Shown here in pieces: positions 1 to 6,409 of a DNA stretch of 7,572 nucleotides (the stretch's first letter is position 1; each line of letters starts with the position of its first letter). The translations under genes and the position numbers were made by a program. Location: assembly GCA_027066265.1 (NCBI GenBank), contig JAMOOB010000350.1, positions 1-7,572 of the forward strand. The letters are read 5' to 3'. The notes under the pieces are model-generated. The model had not been told where the DNA came from, searched no databases, and saw only the letters and a program-made list of their open reading frames with translations. This stretch comes from Desulfurococcales archaeon (lineage in GTDB: Archaea > Thermoproteota > Thermoprotei_A > Sulfolobales > Ignisphaeraceae).

Positions 1-891
1 AGCCGAGAACCTTCGGAAGATCCGTAGCAACGGCTCCAACTCTTCCGGTCTACGGTAGTAGTATATGCATAGAATCGCTGCACAGATACACACGATTGCA
101 ATAGCTCTATAGATCTGTTGCATCGTTACCACCAGCAAGTACTTCACGTGGAACTCACTCATCGTAGAGCTCTCGATCAACGACAACACGTTGAACACCA
201 TCGTTGCGTTGCCCGTCAACAGAACGTTCTTGAGATTCAGAGTCCTGTTGTTAGCGGTATCGATGAGCTTGGATCTACGTAGATCTACTTCTATGGCTAG
301 CAGGATTCGAGAAGCATTGGATGGGTGTAGAGGTAGAACGCACTGCGATCTCCACGAAGCTAAGCGTAGAGGTACGGATTTCGATACCGTTGAGGAACCA
401 CTCTTCACGTTCACGACGATCCAAACGCGGCGACTATACCCAGCGAAGCTGGTTATACATGTGGTCTCCGCAAGCGTGTACTTACGAACGATTCTATCGA
501 TGATCTTGCTACGGTTCGCTACCACCGATGGATACCCAGCAAAGGTCTTTAGGATCGAGAGAAGCCTTGCATCTACCACGAAAGCCTTCACGTTCCTAAT
601 CGTTAGATTCGTAGCGTAATCACCTAAAGCAATGGGATCGAACATCAACACCGTCTCGATGATCTTCTTGAAGCACTCAACGTTTTCGTACGACGTAGGT
701 ATGGGGAGAGTTTGCGAAATGCTTAGCCATAGCGTAGCGCGATCGTCGTCGATATCCACCATAACTAGGTCTACGTTCGATCCGTAGACTGCGTGATACG
801 TCCTAACCCGCATCGTGGTAGCCGCTATCCCTAGCACTAAGAGCGTTATCAACGATATGACTAGGATGGATAGCACTACGTGTTTAAGCAC
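1..891 (-). CDS. Partial gene: membrane protein with large extracytoplasmic domain, last gene of the moxR-ABC operon
   Basis: I read 297 uninterrupted codons from a GTG at 891 to the window edge; the stop lies outside. I do not recognise the family. Residues about 4-24 form a hydrophobic helix (start VLKHVVLSILVISLITLLVL) and residues about 262-279 a second one (AIAIVCICAAILCIYYY), followed by a charged tail (RRPEELEPLLRIFRR). The roughly 230 residues between them carry five N-glycosylation sequons: N95-L-T, N126-R-S, N192-A-S, N215-R-T and N228-A-T. This fits an outside-facing domain held at both ends. The start is supported by an 8-base Shine-Dalgarno four bases upstream. The gene follows the permease by 18 bases, so it probably acts with the ABC transporter, as an accessory subunit or exported-side partner; this is inferred from position only. 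Composition around residues 160-200 is less protein-like, but I found no break in the frame. Confidence 0.85.
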   Translation of the reverse strand, partial: MLKHVVLSILVISLITLLVLGIAATTMRVRTYHAVYGSNVDLVMVDIDDDRATLWLSISQTLPIPTSYENVECFKKIIETVLMFDPIALGDYATNLTIRNVKAFVVDARLLSILKTFAGYPSVVANRSKIIDRIVRKYTLAETTCITSFAGYSRRVWIVVNVKSGSSTVSKSVPLRLASWRSQCVLPLHPSNASRILLAIEVDLRRSKLIDTANNRTLNLKNVLLTGNATMVFNVLSLIESSTMSEFHVKYLLVVTMQQIYRAIAIVCICAAILCIYYYRRPEELEPLLRIFRRFSA

Positions 892-895
892 GTTC

Positions 896-903
896 TCACC
901 TCC
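896..903 (-). promoter_or_regulatory. Strong Shine-Dalgarno site (GGAGGTGA)
   Basis: Read on the minus strand, GGAGGTGA lies four bases before the GTG at 891. All eight bases pair with the archaeal anti-Shine-Dalgarno consensus. It decides the start of the partial membrane-protein gene. The nearby ATG at 905 and GTG at 899 share a frame that hits a stop within ten codons. Confidence 0.8.
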
Positions 904-909
904 ATAAGG

Positions 910-1644
910 CTACACATCGAGTTTCTTCACCTTGACGAAACACGCATAGATCAAGATCATCGTTAGTACCAAGCTCGCTAAACCGATGCTTGGAGGGCTA
1001 GGGCATATGCGGAGTTTCGACGATGTTTCGTACGTTAAGTAGTAGTAGTACGGACATACAATTCCTAGGATTGGTGCTAAGGATGTGAAGTAGTACGTTG
1101 CTAGGGATAGTGCGATGGGTAGGAGGAACGTCATAGCCATGCCCAAGGCTACGACGAGACCCCTTCTCTTGCTTAGAGCTAGTAGGAACAGTATCGATGA
1201 GAACGTTGCTAGGTGAAGAACGGTGTAGGCAATGAGCGTAGGGATCTCGACGTTGTTCAGTAGGCTTGGAGCTATTATCGCTATGGGTACGACGATGCTT
1301 AGCACGAATACTACGATAGGTACTACGCATAGGATTAGGATCCACGATGCTAGGTAGCACCTCTTCGTAAGACCGTGAGCGAGGTACAGCATCGCCTCGC
1401 CTCTACCAAGCTCTTCGACCAAGCTCGTCATCTGGAACGTTACGTAGGCAAGCATCCCTATGAACGTGATTACGGAGCCCATCTTCAGATTCTCTACGTA
1501 TGGTAGGGATGCTATGGTTGCAAAGCTCTGGAACGCTGCTAAGAGACATACCACCACTACGAAGCCACGGAGTAGCTGATCCATTACGTAGCTAGCGTGC
1601 GTAAGGACTTCCCTAACCATGGCTAGATCCAACGATCTTCTCAT
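910..1644 (-). CDS. ABC-2 type transporter permease
   Basis: A 244-residue integral membrane protein, probably the membrane subunit paired with the ABC ATPase encoded just upstream. Six hydrophobic segments are visible, at about residues 28-48, 55-75, 99-125, 136-157, 162-184 and 219-237. The cytoplasmic loop after helix 2 (EELGRGEAMLYLAHGLTKR) resembles the E..G....L...P.sR coupling stretch of ABC-2 permeases. I start it at the ATG at 1644 because AGGTGA lies five bases upstream; a GTG at 1653 would add three residues and an ATG at 1620 would remove eight. With the chosen start the gene overlaps the ATPase gene by 32 bases, which implies coupled translation. ABC-2 exporters move polysaccharides, lipids, drugs or peptides, or drive surface machinery such as Gld; the substrate here cannot be read from the sequence. 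Confidence 0.85.
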   Translation of the reverse strand: MRRSLDLAMVREVLTHASYVMDQLLRGFVVVVCLLAAFQSFATIASLPYVENLKMGSVITFIGMLAYVTFQMTSLVEELGRGEAMLYLAHGLTKRCYLASWILILCVVPIVVFVLSIVVPIAIIAPSLLNNVEIPTLIAYTVLHLATFSSILFLLALSKRRGLVVALGMAMTFLLPIALSLATYYFTSLAPILGIVCPYYYYLTYETSSKLRICPSPPSIGLASLVLTMILIYACFVKVKKLDV

Positions 1645-2530
1645 AGATTTCACCTAGGTACGCAGTTCTAAACGAGTAGCTCTTAACCATGCCTCGACCA
1701 GCCAACTCCTTGATGTACTCCTCGAGATCGTTCACCCTATCCATATCTACGTGCACCTCTACACGATCGTCGTGTACGTAGATGCCTCGAACGTAGTCCT
1801 TCTTCAGAAGCTCTATAGCTAGGTCTCTAGGTCTAGAGCTCTCGATTACGTAGATAGCGTTCGCTACGTACTTCCTGGCAAGTTCTTCCAGGGAACCGTG
1901 GTCGAGAACCTTTCCACGATCTATGAAGATTGCGTAGCGTGCTACTTCCTGAAGCTCTGGGATTATGTGGGAGGAGATGATTATCGTTACCCCGAGATCG
2001 CGATGAAGAACCTTTACGAGCTCTAGGATCTCTCGCCTAGCTCTAGGATCGAGGTTCGCCGTAGGTTCATCGAGTAGAAGGAGCTCTGGATCTCCTAGAA
2101 GTGCTTGTGCTATACCAACGCGCTGGACATAGCCTCTGGAAAGCGTCTTTATCTCTCGATCGAGTAGATGCTCGATTCCTACAAGCTTGGAGACTCGATG
2201 AACATCCGATACCGGTACTCGACGAAGGTTCGCCAAGTGTTTGAGGAACGTGTACACCCTAACATTGCTTGGATAGATAGGTCTCTCCGGAAGAAAACCT
2301 ATTCGACTACGAACCTCCTTCTCGTAGATCCACGGCTCGAGACCCCATACCTTCACCGTTCCCGAGCTCGGTCTTAGGAAACCCATGATGAGCTTCATCG
2401 TCGTCGTCTTGCCAGCTCCGTTGGGACCGAGCAAACATGCTAGGGTACCGCTCGGAACCGTGAAGCTCGCTCCCTGCAACGCTACGACTCCACCCTTGTA
2501 GACCTTGTATACGTCTACGAACTCTATCAA
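1613..2530 (-). CDS. ABC transporter ATP-binding protein (ABC-2/NatA-like class)
   Basis: A 305-residue cytoplasmic ATPase that should power the permease encoded next. In order: Walker A GPNGAGKTT at 35-43, Q-loop region GFLPE at 78-82, signature LSRGY at 130-134 followed by a basic, glutamine-containing stretch, Walker B LLLLDEP at 150-156, D-loop NLDP at 159-162, and H-loop SSHIIPE at 186-192. All catalytic positions are intact. After about residue 215 there is a C-terminal extension (YVIESSRPRDLA onward) like the DUF4162-type tail of exporter ATPases. The start is a TTG at 2530 that overlaps the moxR stop as TTGA, with GAGGGG six bases before it, so translation is probably coupled to moxR. 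Family membership is certain; the substrate is unknown. Confidence 0.95.
   Translation of the reverse strand: MIEFVDVYKVYKGGVVALQGASFTVPSGTLACLLGPNGAGKTTTMKLIMGFLRPSSGTVKVWGLEPWIYEKEVRSRIGFLPERPIYPSNVRVYTFLKHLANLRRVPVSDVHRVSKLVGIEHLLDREIKTLSRGYVQRVGIAQALLGDPELLLLDEPTANLDPRARREILELVKVLHRDLGVTIIISSHIIPELQEVARYAIFIDRGKVLDHGSLEELARKYVANAIYVIESSRPRDLAIELLKKDYVRGIYVHDDRVEVHVDMDRVNDLEEYIKELAGRGMVKSYSFRTAYLGEIYEKIVGSSHG
1650..1655 (-). promoter_or_regulatory. Shine-Dalgarno site (AGGTGA) for the permease gene
   Basis: On the minus strand AGGTGA stands five bases before the ATG at 1644. It lies inside the 3' end of the ATPase gene and is the reason for preferring the ATG at 1644 over the GTG at 1653, which itself overlaps the site. 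Confidence 0.6.
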
Positions 2531-3588
2531 TGGATACCCCTCGCTATCTTCATAGCTAGCTCCAGACCTTCCTTAATAACCTGTAGACGAGCTCTGAAAC
2601 CACCTCCTTTCTCGACCACGGTCTCGATGTTGGGTATCAACCTATGGTTCAGGACGTAGAACGCTACTCTATCCACGTGCTCTACCCTAACGATGTTCTC
2701 GCCTCGTAGAGCAGCGTAAGCTTTCGCAAGCTTCATCAACGCGATGCCAGCTCTAGGACTTGCACCGAGCTCGAAGTACTTAGCCATAGGTTCGTAGATC
2801 TCGGGTCTCGTAGCGCGCACGAGCTTAACCACGTAGTTCAGAACGTACTCGTCGACGACAACCTTCTTCGCAACCGCTTCCTGAGCCTCGACGATCCATC
2901 GAGGATCCACCACCTTCTCAACGTCTTCCACGGGCTCGCCAACGCGGTAGGCATGGAGTTCGAATATCCTTCTCTCGTCTTCTAAACTACGTGGGTAACC
3001 CATTACGAGCCTAACCATGAATCGATCGAGCTGTGCTTCGGGTAGTGGGTAGGTACCTTCCTGCTCTACGGGGTTCTGGGTCGCTATCACGAAGAAGAAC
3101 TTTCCTTTCGATCTAATCTCTAGAGGATACGTTCTTCCACCTATCGTAACCTCCCTCTCCTGCATAGCTTGTAGAAGCGCTGACTGTGTTCGTGGAACGG
3201 CTCGATTGATCTCGTCTGCGAGAACTATGTACGCGAATACGGGTCCCAACCTCGGTTCGAACTCGCGCGTATGTGGATTGTATACGAGGCTACCCGTGAT
3301 ATCGGAAGGCATGAGATCGGGTGTGAACTGAATCCTTGAGAAACCCTTGAAGGGTACGCCATCTATAACGATGGAGAAGCTCTCGGAGAGTCCAAGGCTT
3401 CGAGCAAGCGCTTTGACTAGGGTAGTCTTAGCTATGCCGGGAACTCCTTCGAGAAGCACGTGTCCGTTAGCTAGCAGAGCTGCGAAGAGAATCGTTATCT
3501 CTTCCTCGTACCCAACGACAGCCTTCGAGATCTCGCGGCGAAGCTCTTCGAATACCTTCCTAACGTCGTCGATCTCCAAGGTACGCAC
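2527..3588 (-). CDS. MoxR-family AAA+ ATPase
   Basis: A 353-residue AAA+ protein of the MoxR group, which is known to act as chaperone-like ATPases that assemble or activate protein complexes, often with von Willebrand A or DUF58 partners. Visible motifs: Walker A GVPGIAKTT at 48-56, Walker B IVLADEINRA at 121-130, the MoxR stretch TQSALLQAMQE near 134-144, sensor 1 ATQNP at 169-173, GTYPLPEAQLDRF at 178-190, and sensor 2 GASPRAG at 275-281. Full family length and no damaged motif. The start is GTG at 3588; the frame closes at a stop ten codons upstream and holds no other start. It is first in a four-gene operon with an ABC exporter and diverges from a PRC-like/DUF58 operon. DUF58 on the opposite strand is its expected partner. 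Confidence 0.95.
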   Translation of the reverse strand: MRTLEIDDVRKVFEELRREISKAVVGYEEEITILFAALLANGHVLLEGVPGIAKTTLVKALARSLGLSESFSIVIDGVPFKGFSRIQFTPDLMPSDITGSLVYNPHTREFEPRLGPVFAYIVLADEINRAVPRTQSALLQAMQEREVTIGGRTYPLEIRSKGKFFFVIATQNPVEQEGTYPLPEAQLDRFMVRLVMGYPRSLEDERRIFELHAYRVGEPVEDVEKVVDPRWIVEAQEAVAKKVVVDEYVLNYVVKLVRATRPEIYEPMAKYFELGASPRAGIALMKLAKAYAALRGENIVRVEHVDRVAFYVLNHRLIPNIETVVEKGGGFRARLQVIKEGLELAMKIARGIH

Positions 3589-3620
3589 CCAGCGAGATCC
3601 TTCACCGCATCCTCCTCAAC

Positions 3621-3630
3621 GCATATTAGT
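3621..3630. promoter_or_regulatory. Possible shared TATA-like element between divergent operons
   Basis: GCATATTAGT is the most A/T-rich stretch in the roughly 77 bases between moxR (minus, start 3588) and the next gene (plus, start 3666 or 3657). Centred near 3626, it would place archaeal transcription starts about 26 bases away, near 3600 for moxR and near 3652 for the plus-strand operon. Both would give very short leaders. It is only a moderate match to the TATA consensus, so this is a proposal from position and composition. Confidence 0.4.
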
Positions 3631-3665
3631 GCTTCGCTCTAGCTAGGATTCGACGAGTGTTAGCG

Positions 3666-4520
3666 ATGACTAGGTTCTTCAGCTTCGAAGAGCTTAGGAA
3701 CGCTACCGTGATAGATTCCGAAGGCTACGTCTACGGCTACGTAGGGAACATCGAGCTTAGAGACGATAGGGTAGAGCTCGTCGTCTACGTAAGGTACCGG
3801 GTTAGGGATCTAGCTCCAGACGTTCCTCGCCTCGTCTCCGTTCTAAGGTCTAGGGGTATCGATGTAGACGAATCCACGCCTCTAGAGGTCTTGGTATCGC
3901 TAGCTAGACGCGAAGGAGTAGACGTACCGATCAGGGAGGTTGAACGGGATCTAGAGCTCGTGAAGGGGTTCGTAGGCATAGACGAGGTCGAGCTCATAGA
4001 CGTAGCTAGGATTCAACGCGGTTCGAACATCGAGGAGCTCCGGGTGGTTCTCCTCTCAACGCCTCGCGAAGCAAGGTATCGAGGTATACCGATTGAGAGC
4101 ACCGTAGCTAGGGTATCGATACGCTCGATACTGGGAAAGCTCGTGGTTAGCAAGAGTCGAGGTATCCTTGGCTACGCTGAGGAAGTGGTATGCGCTCCGA
4201 AAACTGTTGGTGTACGCGTGTATCGATCGAAGGGTTGCGTAGGGTACATCAACTGGATCAACTTCCTGACCACGCTCAAGAGGATGGGTAGGAGGGAACT
4301 CTTCGAAGAACTCGCGAAGTTCCGCGATCCATACCGTTTTAGCAGGATCGAGTTGACGCTCTTAAACGATGTTAAGAAACTCATCGAGGATCTGGGAGGA
4401 GGTAGGGAAGTGATGGAACTTCTCGAGAGATCGGTTGTCGTTGAGCAGGAACGGCGTGAGTACGTCGATGTTCCTCTATCGAAGGTTCTCAAGGTGGGTG
4501 ACGTAGTCGTTGTCGAGTAG
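3666..4520 (+). CDS. Unrecognised protein with PRC-barrel-like segment(s), upstream partner of DUF58
   Basis: A 284-residue soluble-looking protein with no signal peptide or membrane helix; I cannot name its family. The N-terminus, about residues 4-44 (FFSFEELRNATVIDSEGYVY, then GYV and beta strands), has the pattern of a PRC-barrel: a short helix, then V-I-D-x-x-G-x-x-x-G-x-V. A weaker similar pattern recurs near 150-180 (ILGKLVVSKSRGILGYAEEV). Between and after these lie charged helices, then a beta-rich C-terminus (YVDVPLSKVLKVGDVVVVE). PRC-barrels are known as protein-interaction or ligand-binding modules. The ATG at 3666 is chosen because the barrel begins directly after it; an in-frame GTG at 3657 is possible and would add three residues. 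Its stop overlaps the DUF58 start by 11 bases, so the two proteins are probably made together. Confidence 0.8.
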   Translation: MTRFFSFEELRNATVIDSEGYVYGYVGNIELRDDRVELVVYVRYRVRDLAPDVPRLVSVLRSRGIDVDESTPLEVLVSLARREGVDVPIREVERDLELVKGFVGIDEVELIDVARIQRGSNIEELRVVLLSTPREARYRGIPIESTVARVSIRSILGKLVVSKSRGILGYAEEVVCAPKTVGVRVYRSKGCVGYINWINFLTTLKRMGRRELFEELAKFRDPYRFSRIELTLLNDVKKLIEDLGGGREVMELLERSVVVEQERREYVDVPLSKVLKVGDVVVVE

Positions 4521-5406
4521 TTCGAACGATCTATGTCGAGAATCGAAGATCTATGCGAAGCTGGGTCGAGCACAGAGCTCTTCCCTCGATCTAGGGATCC
4601 ATAGATCTAGGTTAGCTGGTCTAGGTCTCGAGTACGCCGATTTCCGAGAGTACCAACCCGACGACGATGTTCGGTACGTGGATTGGAGGCTTTCCGCACG
4701 TTCGGTAGATATCTACGGAGAGATGAAGCTCTTCACCAAGGTATTCTTCTCCGAACGTAGGTGCGAAGAGGTCGTGGTTCTCGATCTCTCGGAGTCCATG
4801 GCTAGCTACGGCAAGCTGTTGACTGCGATCTACGCGGTTTCGATGATTCTCGAACTCGCTCATAGGCTAGGCGATACCGTGACCCTGGTACTCCTCGGTG
4901 ATAGAGCTAGGATCTTTCCGAGGATGAGTCCTAGGGAAGCGATTGGTAGGATCATCGATACGGTTTGCAGAGGTTCTCTACCTAAGCGAAGCTATCTGCA
5001 TCACTTAGCCGAGCTCTTGAAGAAGATGAAGCGTTCCAAACCCGTCATGGTGTTCACGGACTACGGACACGAAGTTGAGGAACTCGTCGAGCTCTTGACC
5101 GTGGCTAGAACTCGTTTCGTTCCCCTAGCCATGGTCTTGGCGATCCATAGATGGGAGGTGGAGCCACCCATGGATCGCGGATTCGTGGCTTTGATGGATC
5201 TCGAACAAGGTTTCGAGATCCTCGACGATGTTGTGGAGATCTACGAAGCGATAGCGAAGCACGTCTCCATGTTTAGAGCATACATGGAGAGCTTCGGTGT
5301 TCCATACCTAGAGCTTAGGGGATTAGAACACGTTCGTAGTACGTGGTTCAGGTTACTCGATCTCTTCGTAAGGATTAGGCAGGGAACTCCGTCGCCGAGG
5401 ATCTAA
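4510..5406 (+). CDS. DUF58 family protein (vWA-like)
   Basis: A 298-residue protein of the DUF58 family. The family signature is clear: HRS at 31-33, FREYQPDDDVRYVDW at 45-59, then SAR at 62-64. A von Willebrand A fold follows with the metal-site motif D92-L-S-E-S96 and a later acidic residue in VFTDYG (181-186). Most members have GDD where this one has DDD at 51-53. There is no membrane helix at the N-terminus, so it appears cytoplasmic; many relatives are membrane-anchored. The start is a TTG at 4510: the frame has a stop at 4504-4506 and no ATG or GTG early enough to keep the signature, and GGTGGGTGA lies about ten bases upstream. DUF58 proteins are typically encoded with MoxR, and here moxR lies in the divergent operon. 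The biochemical role of the family is poorly known. Confidence 0.92.
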   Translation: MSSSSNDLCRESKIYAKLGRAQSSSLDLGIHRSRLAGLGLEYADFREYQPDDDVRYVDWRLSARSVDIYGEMKLFTKVFFSERRCEEVVVLDLSESMASYGKLLTAIYAVSMILELAHRLGDTVTLVLLGDRARIFPRMSPREAIGRIIDTVCRGSLPKRSYLHHLAELLKKMKRSKPVMVFTDYGHEVEELVELLTVARTRFVPLAMVLAIHRWEVEPPMDRGFVALMDLEQGFEILDDVVEIYEAIAKHVSMFRAYMESFGVPYLELRGLEHVRSTWFRLLDLFVRIRQGTPSPRI

Positions 5407-5617
5407 GCTTCTCGGATCAGGGTACCAAAGCCATATTCATCGAGTCCAGCGAAACGTTTCCACCAACGATGTTCTCGACCAAGCATCTCCTTACCCATGG
5501 ATACGCATGGACTGCGTAGCGAACAGCTTTCGAAACCTTTCCCGAACAGCTCCATCGAGCGAGGAGTACGCTGAGTAGAAAACCTATCCCTTTCCGAAAC
5601 GTGTTCGGGGACGGATC
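5407..5617. other. 211-base stretch without a convincing gene
   Basis: Between the DUF58 stop and the B3/B4 gene start I see no tRNA-like sequence, no strong TATA box and no long repeat. Stop codons are scarce in most frames, so open frames here mean little. The best candidate is a minus-strand frame from an ATG at 5555 to a stop at 5403 (50 residues, ending TLIREA), which would overlap the DUF58 stop tail to tail; it has no clear ribosome site. The right end must hold the promoter of the B3/B4 gene; AGAAAACCTAT at about 5577-5587 is a weak candidate. Confidence 0.5.
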
Positions 5618-6316
5618 GTGGTTGAGCTGTGTAGGGATCTCGATTCGATGCTTAGGATATCGAGCGATGCCAAGGGTCTAGGGATATTCGTTGCCTACAC
5701 GGTTGCGTGGCTCGAGAACTGGATTGAGGATCCTAGGAAGGTGCTGGACGAGATAGCTTCGAAGAGCGTAGAGATGGTTAGGTCTAGGTACAGTCTCGAG
5801 AAGCTTAGAGAGGATCCCGTCGTTCGTGCTTACCGAGACTTCTTCTGGAGAATCGGTATAGATCCGACCAAGACGCGTCCCTCGAGCGAAGCCTTGGTTA
5901 GGAGAGTTCTTCGAGGAAGCTTTCCGAGGATAAGCATAGTGGTGGATGCAGGGAACATCGCGTCTATCGAGACCATGGTTCCGATAGGGATCTACGACCT
6001 AGACAAGGCTAGTCCACCCTTCGAGATTAGGCTTAGTCGTGGTGGAGAGGTGTTCAAACCCATCGGTGGAAAGGAAGAGGTTCTCGAAGCCGGGACACCC
6101 ATACTCGTCGATTCTAGGGGCATCGTCATGCATATCTATCCACATCGAGATTCGATCGAGACATGCGTAGACGAGAACACGAAGAAGATATTCGTGCTGG
6201 GTGCTGGCGTTCCCAAGGTTCCTAGGGAACTCGTTGAGAAAGCTGTTGCTAGAGTCGTCGAGATCCTAACCATGGTTGGGTGGAGATGGTGTGAGAGAAT
6301 CGTTGTGGTAGAGTAG
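5618..6316 (+). CDS. Stand-alone B3/B4 domain protein (PheRS beta editing-domain-like)
   Basis: A 232-residue cytoplasmic protein made of the B3/B4 domain that also occurs inside the beta subunit of phenylalanyl-tRNA synthetase, where it clears wrongly charged tRNA. Recognisable blocks: YRDFFWRIGIDPTKTRPS at 72-89, VVDAGNIASIETMVPIGIYD at 108-127, FKPIGGKEE at 146-154 and YPHRDSIET at 174-182. A helical N-terminus of about 70 residues and a helical C-terminus flank the domain; no tRNA synthetase catalytic or tRNA-anticodon parts are present. Free-standing B3/B4 proteins are common in archaea and bacteria; a role in trans-editing or amino-acid binding is suspected but not shown here. The GTG at 5618 follows GGGG seven bases upstream, and it stands 211 bases after DUF58, so it is probably transcribed separately. 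Confidence 0.9.
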   Translation: MVELCRDLDSMLRISSDAKGLGIFVAYTVAWLENWIEDPRKVLDEIASKSVEMVRSRYSLEKLREDPVVRAYRDFFWRIGIDPTKTRPSSEALVRRVLRGSFPRISIVVDAGNIASIETMVPIGIYDLDKASPPFEIRLSRGGEVFKPIGGKEEVLEAGTPILVDSRGIVMHIYPHRDSIETCVDENTKKIFVLGAGVPKVPRELVEKAVARVVEILTMVGWRWCERIVVVE

Positions 6317-6344
6317 AAGCAGCTCCGATGCCAGCGATGCAGAC

Positions 6345-6358
6345 CTCGAACTTTCGAG
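6345..6358. repeat. Perfect inverted repeat in convergent gap
   Basis: CTCGAA-CT-TTCGAG lies 29 bases after the B3/B4 stop. As RNA it would fold as five base pairs around a four-base loop. It is short, and TCGA-rich words are common in this DNA, so chance is a real possibility. Confidence 0.4.
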
Positions 6359-6383
6359 AATCGAGAGCGATGAGGTATCGATG

Positions 6384-6400
6384 CTACGCAACACGCGTAG
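6384..6400. terminator. Hairpin between convergent genes, possible terminator
   Basis: CTACGC-AACAC-GCGTAG forms six perfect base pairs with a five-base loop, midway between the B3/B4 gene stop (6316) and the opposing nuclease-like gene stop (6410). Its place suits a two-way transcript end or RNA 3'-end stabiliser. No T-run follows on either strand, which archaeal termination usually needs, so the terminator label is tentative. Confidence 0.3.
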
Positions 6401-6409
6401 AACAACGAT

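Noticed and set aside
191..619. Plus-strand open frame of 142 codons
   Set aside because: It lies opposite the minus-strand membrane-protein gene, which has a strong ribosome site, membrane helices and sequons. The plus frame is rich in Arg and Ser without domain pattern: a shadow of the real gene.
4172..4573. Minus-strand open frame of 133 codons, with further antisense frames at 3785-3997 and 4621-4863
   Set aside because: Serine- and threonine-rich translations opposite well-supported PRC-like and DUF58 genes; scarcity of antisense stops explains them.
4533..4604. ATG at 4533 as start of DUF58 or of a small gene
   Set aside because: It is in a different frame from the DUF58 signature and closes after about 23 codons.
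5407..5580. Plus-strand open frames running on after the DUF58 stop, suggesting a frameshifted DUF58 tail
   Set aside because: All three plus frames are nearly stop-free, none resembles a DUF58 C-terminus, and the annotated protein already has a natural length.
6361..6400. Possible C/D box small RNA (GCGATGA near 6367)
   Set aside because: The C box has a mismatch and no CTGA D box at a suitable distance follows on the same strand.
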